From Phoronis ovalis (Eukaryota; Phoronida; Phoronidae), in NCBI GenBank assembly GCA_028565635.1, contig JAOXYB010050614.1, forward strand, positions 1 to 11,749: 11,749 bases of DNA, read 5' to 3'. Made by a program: the position numbers and the translations under genes. Below, in pieces: positions 1 to 6,106 of the stretch. The notes below the pieces were generated by a model. It had not been told where the DNA came from, ran no database searches, and worked only from the letters and a program-made list of their open reading frames with translations. Positions within the stretch are counted from its first letter, which is position 1. Every line of letters starts with the position of its first letter.

Positions 1-1465
1 TATATATAATCAATTCTTCATTACCATATCAATTTCATATCTTCAAATCATACCAGGAATTTTATATAAGTATCTTATGCATTAGAATATGATTTCAACT
101 GATCTATATACTGATCTATATATAAACTGTATGATGTCTAATCCCAAACATTTCAATCTTTCAGGAGAATGGCATTTCTTTCTTTTTATAAGACATCTGC
201 AACAGCTGAGCTTTAAAAACTAACTCCTACTAATTTGAAGATTTGCAGGAATAAGGTCAATTTTTTATCTCATTAGTTTAAGCAAAATTACAAGACTACA
301 GATAGAAAGTTGCCAGAAAAATGGCATAACATGTCTTTTCTTAACAAAGATGAGATACTTACAAAGAATGGAATGGAGTTTTAATCAAGTATTCAGATTT
401 GTGCTGATGGGCTACATGATTCCGGGTAGCGTAAGTAATGTGTGTGTTGATTTTTTCCTTCCAACTTTTAAACTCAGTTATATGTAGTAACAAATGTTGT
501 GTTTATTAATGGCATGTGCATTATCTGAGCTCACCAGTAAGTTAGTCCGGCTAGTACAGCAGAGGCAGAAGACGACAGATTTCTACTGTTGATCTCATAA
601 TGTATAAGTAATCAAAATGCCTCAATTTGGGAAAAACATAATTTCCTTCAAGGCACCTGAATATAAGTGAAAACGCTGATACCACCTGATGTAGACCATG
701 GTATTTTTTGACTTTTTTAAATGCTCATTGTAAAATCAACCTGGAAAACAAGCATCTCGCCAGATGTCGTCACACTAGCTTTACATGGGAAATCAACACT
801 CAAGGAAAACGATAATTTCCAAATCAATTAAGAAGTAAAGAATCTTTTGCCTGACACTCGCGTAACATGAACTTTACTAAGGGACACTCCCAAAGAAATG
901 CCGAATAGCAAACTATCCTATTATATACCAAACAAGTTATAAATAATGTTTTGAAACTTCACCAGAAAAAAAAATAGTCATAAACATATTTACACTTCGT
1001 AAACACTGTGGAAAAGAAACTCCCAGCTCAAACAATGGAATGTTTTGGCAATGTTTTACATGTCACATGGAAAAACTGTGATAATGATCATACAGTGATT
1101 CTGTATATTTCATGTTTTGACATTGTCCCTTGTGCATAAAGCTCTTCTGACTACCCTCCTAATGATTTCCGGCGACATCTAGTGAGTACACTTGTTTTCA
1201 ATGCTAGATATCCGTCCAAACTTTTGAAACATTTTTCATAAAAAAGTGAGCATTTGAAAAATTCAAAATACCACATTCTACACTGGGTGGTGTTGCCGTT
1301 TTCACTTTTATCCAGGTGCATTGAGGGAAATTTTGTTTTTCCCGAAGTTTGCTGTTTATTTATTTAAATTTATTATATGCAAGTTTCTGAATTCTAAATA
1401 TTGCCAAAAATGAGTTTATATATGTTTCTAACCCTATATGCAAGTTACTATTATATGCAACAAGG

Positions 1466-1483
1466 CACACACTCACACACACA
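1466..1483. repeat. Short CA-rich microsatellite
   Basis: This is a CA dinucleotide run interrupted by one CT step. It is too short and too common to suggest a function. Confidence 0.7.
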
Positions 1484-1824
1484 TCTGATAGCAGTAGAAT
1501 AATGTTAAATTTAAACAAGATGCCCATCCAATCCTTAGAACCAAGTCATGTTCTAGGTTGTATGTGGTTTGAAGGCCTCATCACCGTGGGTGCGCAGTGC
1601 ATTTTTTGAAGCAATTGCTTTAAGTGCTACATATGTAAAGCCTAGTCTGTAGTCCAGACTGTTTTCTGCATATTTTTATTATAATATCATTAAATTGTAC
1701 AATATCCTAATCTCTGGTTGTGTAATATTACACATGAGCAGAAAAAATCATGCATGTCCCTAAAAAGTGTCAACACTTGCTTTAGTTAACATATGCTACT
1801 TAGCTATATATGCATTGAGTGTAC

Positions 1825-1878
1825 ATTTGATACTGCGTGAACATTTGATACTCTGTTAATATTTGATACTAGGTAAAA
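1825..1878. repeat. Three-copy 18-base tandem repeat
   Basis: The decamer ATTTGATACT begins at 1825, 1843 and 1861, so the period is exactly 18 bases. The remaining eight bases of each unit have diverged. It is a small decayed minisatellite or a cluster of a repeated binding word; nothing here decides which. Confidence 0.7.
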
Positions 1879-2451
1879 GGTAACGGAGCAAACTAAAAAA
1901 AGGAAAATTTTGACAAGTTACAACTGAATAAGGTTTAAAAATACCCAAAAGGGACTGAGGTCTAATGTAAAGGCAAGTACTGTATATAATAAATGTTGAA
2001 GATTTGGATCATTATTTGGCACACTTTTATAAGGGCCTTCTAAAGTGCTACCAAGCCTAATACACCAAACTACCTTTTGTGTCAAATTTATTTATGTGAA
2101 TCCACCTTTGAATCCCCTAGTCAGCGCTGTATCTTTCTGGTATGCAGTACAACATGACATGCTCTCTAATATGGCCACCAATTGGCCATCTTGGAAGTGA
2201 CCTTGGTCAAAATTACAAAAAGCAATTTCTGACTTTGTAAATTTATAACATATATAGTCTGTGCAGAGACTAAATTATAGTTTAAATCATTTGGAAATGA
2301 TTAATAAAGAGAGAACACAAAGTTCTTTATACCATCAATACATTATGTTCTTGGAATATAGTACCTGCACTTACCAACAGTCGAATGAGTCATGTCTTGT
2401 ACTGGTCAGCATAAAATCTATAACAATTCCCCCTACTCTTTGTCTTTACAG

Positions 2452-2641
2452 AAAAGTTCTACTAAACAGGGGAGAATGTTTGGGCAATATTTTGAGTGGA
2501 GACTATAATTTTAATGGACCAAACATTATAAGGAGAACAGTACATACTGATGAGATTGATTTTACATCAATTTACTCTGCAAGTTCAGCAGAGTGTGTCT
2601 TTCTTGACTTTAAAAAACTTCTGTATTGGGCATTTGTCTAG
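2452..2641 (+). other. Open reading frame behind a strong 3' splice site, identity unknown
   Basis: A pyrimidine-rich tract (CCCCCTACTCTTTGTCTTTACAG) ends in an AG at 2450-2451, which is a textbook acceptor. From there one frame stays open to a TAG at 2639-2641, giving about 62 residues that include NRGECLGNILSGDYNFNG and SSAECVFLDFKKLLYWAF. The same frame is open back to 2261, but its first codon there is GTG. A second frame from the acceptor runs for 18 codons, through MFGQYFEWRL, to a TAA. I recognise neither product. It could be a terminal exon of a plus-strand gene or a chance open frame in AT-rich DNA. Confidence 0.2.
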
Positions 2642-3380
2642 TCCTAAGTGAATTGGAAGACGGATACCATTAGTCGATATATTTATGAGAATTTTATAAT
2701 GCACATAGCTACCAACTGTGATGTTTTAGTGGTTCTATGAATAGAGCCTCATAATTTAGACCATACTTTTCTAAAGAAAACACAGCTTATCTAGTTGCCA
2801 ATTCACAAGACAGTTAACTCATTTGGAGAGAGAAGTGTATAGTAAATTAAAGTAATTCCTCCTTTTGACATACACATCTCAACAGGTAAGTTAATGAACT
2901 GAATAGCTTTTATATAAGGATGATTTAAGATTGCATGTCAGAAAATGAGAAATCTATTTTGGGATTATATCCAGTAGAGTTAAATTCGCAGTAGGATGGT
3001 AGAGAATACCTAGATGTTTCTTAATTGCTGAAGGATGTTTGCAAAGGTGTAAATAAGCGAAGATGCTTTCCAGATATACGGTAAAACATTTTTTTGTGCC
3101 AATCTACTTTTAACTCTTAGCACAAACTTCGCAAGGTCTTTGAATGAAACACAAACGCATACATCGTAGGTGAGGTACAGGTATATATTTAAATAGCTAA
3201 GGAAGGATAAGAATGTGGAATATGATTAAGCTAATACAGGCTGGATTTGATCCAGACTGTATCCACTCAGAATAGCAGTTATAAACACATATACCCAGTA
3301 ATAGGTAGCTAATCCCAGCTTAAAATGTTGCAAACTAAAATTTCTAGTCAACAACCTAAACTACCTTTTTTCTTTTCATA

Positions 3381-3709
3381 ATGGTTAAGTTTCGGAATTC
3401 AGAGACCAAAGAGGCTTATGGCCATGAAAGGAAGCTGGTTGCAAAGAAACTTCGGAAGCAGAAACTGTTTAGTGCAGCTAAAAACAAATCTGGACCACAA
3501 GTAGACAAAAATCAGTTAAAAAGACGTGAGCGGTCAGCTAGTGAAAGCGCTGTCCCAAGGATGTATCAGCCAGTACAACAGGATGAACCAAAGGATAAAC
3601 AAATACGTCATAACAGCCTGCAACTACGAGAATGGAGCTTAAATAATCCTGCGCACGTAGCAATACCTGAAGATGATGCACTTTCTGATTCCCCTTCCCC
3701 AAGAGAGAA
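3381..3709 (+). CDS. Coding exon of an unidentified basic, low-complexity protein
   Basis: An open frame of 110 codons, with visibly higher GC than its flanks, starts at an ATG in good context (A at -3, G at +4). The first half is rich in lysine and arginine (HERKLVAKKLRKQK, NQLKRRERS). The second half is polar with Ser-Pro steps (DALSDSPSPRE), so much of it is probably disordered; there is no signal peptide or membrane segment. The in-frame TAA at 3711-3713 lies inside a perfect GTAAGT donor at 3710-3715, so the exon most likely ends at 3709 in phase 2 and the gene continues. A pyrimidine tract at 3364-3377 followed by AG at 3388-3389 is an alternative 5' boundary, making this an internal exon starting at 3390 in phase 0. 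I do not recognise the family. It lies antisense to the presumed first intron of SNRNP70. Confidence 0.6.
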
Positions 3710-3715
3710 GTAAGT
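3710..3715 (+). other. Consensus 5' splice donor GTAAGT
   Basis: This hexamer matches the U1-complementary donor consensus from +1 to +6 and overlaps the apparent stop codon of the preceding open frame. That is what reading through an exon end into an intron looks like. The two bases before it are AA rather than AG, a mild departure. Confidence 0.55.
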
Positions 3716-4789
3716 AACCATCTACTTTTTAAAAAAATAATCCGGATTTATAGTCAAATAGTAATTTGTTTCCCATGTGGACACCCTTCAGTATAGTTAT
3801 CTTCTGGCTTTATCACAAATTAATGAAACTAGACAGGAAAAAATAAATGTTATATAGGCAACTTTAAAATTCTAGTAACATCACCTATTACGTCAATACT
3901 TGAAGATAAACGTCTAAACATTCCGAAAGACCTGTATTATACGTGGCGGAGCAATGGCTACTGATCAAAATGTACTGATACAGTGTAGGAGCACATATAT
4001 TATATGTGTAATAATGGTAGATATAGATGATTAAACTTAAACATTCATTTTACTTGTCAAAGGTAAACAGAATCAGTTTAAAGCTAACAATTCAATTTAT
4101 GGAATAGTCCAATGAGATGCCACTAAATGCGTTGCCATTGTTTGAAAGGTATTATCGGTAAGACAAATCAATAATAATTTATGCCGGTCTGCTAAATCAT
4201 TACTATCATTACGTGGCAGTACTTATCATATATTACAAGTATTTGGCATATAGAAAATTACTATTAGGTAAGAAACACAGAATTTAGTTGTGAATAAGCA
4301 AGAAATTATATCAGGTGTGATTACAAGGGTGAAAATTAAACCTGAAAATTACATTTGGCAACATTTTGGGGAAATGTTGTTTCTACTTTTAGTTTACACC
4401 TGGTTATTGATTTTGGAATGTTAACAAAACTTTTATGAAAATACCTTTTGTGACCGTTATAAATCAATTTTCATCCTGTACAAAGTGGTGATTTAGTAAA
4501 GGTGTATTGTATTAAGCAAATTATTCAGAAGACATTAATTATTCAAGAAGTTTGGCAGTGTGGATTTATGTGAATACATCAGACAGTGTGCTTAGTATTG
4601 TAGACATTAACTATAAACACTTGGTTGAGCATAGGACATTGGATTAGCTGCTGTGATATTTAAACTACAATGTAGGCATGATGCATATCCCTGGATTATG
4701 AAATATTTGATAAACACTGGATTTATACTGGATTATATTTAACAAGTCGAGAAACAACGGGTTTTAGGTTTTGGAAGTTTCAGTTCACA
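3716..4789. other. Non-coding stretch with one possible short terminal exon
   Basis: This stretch is AT-rich and has no long open frame. One item is of note. A pyrimidine-rich acceptor (TGTTTCTACTTTTAG, AG at 4391-4392) is followed by 14 codons (LHLVIDFGMLTKLL) and a TGA at 4436-4438 in the phase that the 3710 donor requires. This could be the last exon of the gene at 3381. No AATAAA follows before 4895, so the support is thin. Confidence 0.3.
3842..3847 (+). terminator. AATAAA polyadenylation hexamer (alternative end of the 3381 gene)
   Basis: If the TAA at 3711-3713 is a true stop, this hexamer 129 bases downstream would serve as the polyadenylation signal and the exon at 3381 would be terminal. 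AATAAA is frequent by chance in such AT-rich DNA, so this is the weaker of the two readings. Confidence 0.2.
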
Positions 4790-4824
4790 ATGGCAACTAT
4801 TGTCTCGGCTATTTTGGAAACAGT
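4790..4824 (+). CDS. Possible short first coding exon, MATIVSAILET, unknown gene
   Basis: An ATG in strong context (ACA before, G at +4) opens a frame reading MATIVSAILET, then two bases of the next codon, and ends on a perfect GTAAGT donor at 4825-4830. The local GC content is a little above the surroundings. The frame is open for 36 codons upstream of this ATG, back to a TGA at 4679-4681. It lies 71 bases from the donor end of SNRNP70 exon 1, on the opposite strand. It could be the first exon of an overlapping plus-strand gene, or a leader exon with a small open frame that splices toward the channel gene. Chance is also possible. Confidence 0.25.
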
Positions 4825-4894
4825 GTAAGTTATTAATTAATTATAGTTAATGATATTTACACGAAATTGTTTGTATTTGGTATTTTATACTTAC

Positions 4895-5038
4895 CTCAAA
4901 ATTTGATAAAAATTGCGAAACACCTAGATATGCTGTTCTTTTCTTTTCGTGGGGCAACTTTTCGTTTGGTGGCATATACGGCAAAGGATCCCTCGGCGCA
5001 AAGAGCGCCAGCAAGTTTGGTGGCAAAAATGCCGTCAT
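4895..5038 (-). CDS. SNRNP70: SNRNP70 (U1-70K), first coding exon, 48 residues
   Basis: The first 48 residues of the U1 snRNP 70 kDa protein are encoded, beginning [20 protein letters not shown] and continuing through EKLPHEKK to FLSNFE. This N-terminal segment is the hallmark of the family. In U1 snRNP it runs along the Sm core and contributes to U1-C binding, while the later RRM, not in this window, binds U1 stem-loop I. The ATG (minus strand, 5036-5038) has A at -3 and an in-frame TAG 12 bases upstream (5048-5050), so the start is secure. The exon ends in GAG followed by GTAAGT (plus-strand 4889-4894), in phase 0. Vertebrate proteins have the matching Phe-Glu just before the next conserved block. 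No second exon was found to the left, so intron 1 appears to exceed the 4.9 kb available. The gene is partial here only because of the window edge. Confidence 0.95.
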
Positions 5039-5269
5039 CTTAGATTTCTATGCGAATTTTATAGGCGTTCGTATTCTTGAAGCTATCTTCTTATCGACTA
5101 TAATAAAATTTGATTACGTTTGTTGAAAGTAAACTTAAATTTCGTAAAAACTTTACCAGTTGCCGCAGTTCTTTCTTAGGCCACAGCACAGAGAGCATGT
5201 GGCGTCAGGTGTTTACCACGTACCTAAATTCTAGCAACAACTGTCCAACATTTCATTTCTCCGAATAGT

Positions 5270-5277
5270 ATGCAAAA
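5270..5277 (+). promoter_or_regulatory. POU octamer-like word ATGCAAAA
   Basis: Seven of eight bases match the octamer ATGCAAAT. A reverse-orientation partner, TTTTGCAT, lies at 5520-5527. Single matches of this quality are weak evidence; they gain interest only from the nearby palindrome at 5628-5647. Confidence 0.25.
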
Positions 5278-5561
5278 GTGTAGTGCATTATTGAATAAGG
5301 TAGTAATGTTCCTCCGCGCATTAAAGCTGTGGACTAAATACTATCATTTCGTTATAATTATAAGCCGAAACGTTCATTTTACAATCCTATGACATAATAT
5401 TATGAACTTAGACTGTAATAATACGCAAATATATTTCAAATAAAAAGAAAAATATATTAAATTGGGTCAGGTTTAAACGCAGATTAATGATTACTGGCAA
5501 CCGACTTACTCATGAACTATTTTGCATACAGGTACCCGTTTCAAGATTGTTTTCTTATTTA

Positions 5562-5568
5562 TGATTGG
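5562..5568 (-). promoter_or_regulatory. CCAAT box (CCAATCA on the minus strand)
   Basis: TGATTGG on the plus strand is the reverse complement of CCAATCA, the core of the NF-Y site. It lies 524 bases upstream of the SNRNP70 start and 539 upstream of the Kv1 start, almost midway, so it could serve either promoter. Confidence 0.35.
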
Positions 5569-5627
5569 CCATTTTTTACCTCCAACTGCAAGTCGATTCC
5601 TTACTTTCTGTTGTATTCCTGGGAAAC

Positions 5628-5647
5628 AAATGCATACCTATGCATTT
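5628..5647. promoter_or_regulatory. Perfect 8-base inverted repeat of ATGCAT words
   Basis: AAATGCAT, a four-base spacer (ACCT), then ATGCATTT: both arms match perfectly, and each contains the palindromic POU half-site word ATGCAT. The layout resembles the paired ATGCAT arrangement bound by POU-domain dimers, but with a wider spacer than the described forms. It lies 460 bases upstream of the Kv1 ATG. The repeat is seen directly; the protein that binds it is inferred. Confidence 0.45.
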
Positions 5648-5755
5648 TCCAAGATTAATTTCTCTCGAAAGTTTCATTTTTATTGCTAAAAAATGATTGT
5701 GGATTCAACAATCTATAAATCAATTTTAACCCGGATGAGTTCAATCTTGGTTCGA

Positions 5756-5760
5756 CCAAT
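5756..5760 (+). promoter_or_regulatory. CCAAT box upstream of Kv1
   Basis: CCAAT in the forward orientation lies about 190-240 bases upstream of the likely leader or promoter region of the channel gene, within the usual distance for NF-Y. The flank (GACCAATAG) is only a partial NF-Y match. Confidence 0.25.
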
Positions 5761-5923
5761 AGAAAAGCCTGTAAGAAATAAGAACATTAAGAAATTCTTA
5801 CGCCAAGCTACTCAATGGAGGTTTGTGTACGAATATGGAGTCGATGTAGGAAGACCGTATTATTGATTTTCTGCAGACCTGCATAATGGAATAGTTTGAT
5901 CAAAAGGATTGAACAAAAGCATT

Positions 5924-5943
5924 TTTCTTACAATTTACTGTAG
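5924..5943 (+). other. Possible 3' splice site before the Kv1 leader
   Basis: A pyrimidine-rich run (TTTTTCTTACAATTTACTGTAG) ends in TAG followed by G at 5944. This is a good acceptor and would allow the intronless coding region to be joined to one or more upstream non-coding exons. The competing view is that transcription starts at about 5955-6000 and that this match is incidental. Confidence 0.35.
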
Positions 5944-5946
5944 GCG

Positions 5947-5954
5947 TGACGTCA
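5947..5954. promoter_or_regulatory. Perfect palindromic CRE, TGACGTCA
   Basis: This is the full eight-base cAMP response element bound by CREB/ATF family bZIP dimers, 153 bases upstream of the Kv1 start codon. An exact CRE is rare in CG-poor DNA. Its position fits a proximal promoter element, which would make the channel gene responsive to activity or cAMP. If the acceptor at 5943 is used, it would instead lie in the leader exon. Confidence 0.55.
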
Positions 5955-6001
5955 ACCAGGCTTGTATTCATCCGGGGAATTATTGAAGGCCAAGCTTTTG
6001 T

Positions 6002-6013
6002 GCCGCCATTTTG
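6002..6013 (-). promoter_or_regulatory. YY1-type element (CAAAATGGCGGC on the minus strand)
   Basis: GCCGCCATTTTG matches the YY1 consensus (CAANATGGCGGC, reversed) at every fixed position. In animals such sites often sit just downstream of TATA-less start sites. This one is 94 bases upstream of the ATG and 48 bases downstream of the CRE, which supports a transcription start close by. Confidence 0.5.
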
Positions 6014-6062
6014 TCACAAAATTTTATCAAAATTGCTAACAAATTAGAATTTATTGAGAAGT

Positions 6063-6076
6063 GGGGGTTTACCCCC
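6063..6076 (+). other. Leader hairpin GGGGG-TTTA-CCCCC
   Basis: Five consecutive G:C pairs with a four-base loop can form in the mRNA, extendable by two G:U wobbles. It ends 30 bases before the Kv1 ATG. The hairpin is visible in the sequence; any effect on translation is inferred. Confidence 0.5.
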
Positions 6077-6106
6077 GTTCTTCGTCCTCAATTTAAATCT
6101 GCAAAA

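Larger units (their letters stand above)
1..3380. other. Non-coding AT-rich region, probably SNRNP70 intron 1 or intergenic
   Basis: I find no recognisable protein, tRNA or rRNA here on either strand. The sequence is AT-rich with few CG dinucleotides, in contrast to 4900-5350. It holds a short CA-rich run, an 18-base tandem repeat at 1825-1878, one open frame with a good splice acceptor near 2451, and an isolated perfect donor (CAG then GTAAGT) at 2883-2891. Because the first SNRNP70 exon at 4895-5038 points leftwards and no second exon was seen by eye, this stretch is most simply part of its first intron. That is an inference. Confidence 0.5.
1..4894 (-). other. SNRNP70: Presumed first intron of SNRNP70 (donor at 4894)
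   Basis: The intron begins with GTAAGTATAA on the minus strand. By eye I looked leftwards for the conserved continuation of U1-70K (the Arg/Glu-rich helix, the MWDP block and the RRM RNP motifs) and found none. The intron would therefore span the rest of the window to its left edge and hold the plus-strand exon at 3381. The alternative is that a short, diverged second exon was missed. Confidence 0.55.
5039..5943. promoter_or_regulatory. Shared upstream region of SNRNP70 (left) and Kv1 (right)
   Basis: No coding sequence is visible. The two start codons diverge from this interval, so it must contain or border both promoters. CG dinucleotides are clearly commoner from about 4910 to 5350 than in the flanks, as expected for an unmethylated promoter next to a housekeeping gene. 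Candidate sites include an E-box (CAGGTG) directly followed by TTTAC, giving a TGTTTAC forkhead-type word, near 5206-5215. There are also two CCAAT boxes and several POU-like words, listed separately. No convincing TATA box was placed for either gene; a TATAAAA on the minus strand at 5057-5063 is too close to the SNRNP70 ATG to act as one. Confidence 0.6.
5944..6106 (+). other. Kv1: Probable Kv1 5' leader, free of upstream ATG
   Basis: Between the possible acceptor and the start codon there is no ATG in any frame, as expected for an efficiently scanned leader. The channel frame is open back to a TGA at 5984-5986 but has no ATG in that stretch, so the longer frame is not taken as coding. A GC-rich hairpin sits 30 bases before the start codon. 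Confidence 0.45.

Noticed and set aside
2883-2891. CAG/GTAAGT as the end of a coding exon
   Set aside because: No frame of useful length leads into it. It could be a non-coding leader exon of the 3381 gene, but nothing else supports that.
5057-5063. TATAAAA as a TATA box for SNRNP70
   Set aside because: It lies only 19 bases upstream of the start codon, so initiation 25-30 bases further on would fall inside the coding region.
6011-6106. A 32-codon N-terminal extension of the channel frame
   Set aside because: It begins with TTG, not ATG. Kv1 proteins fit the ATG at 6107, which has a strong start context. The extension lies in the probable leader and overlaps a YY1-type site.
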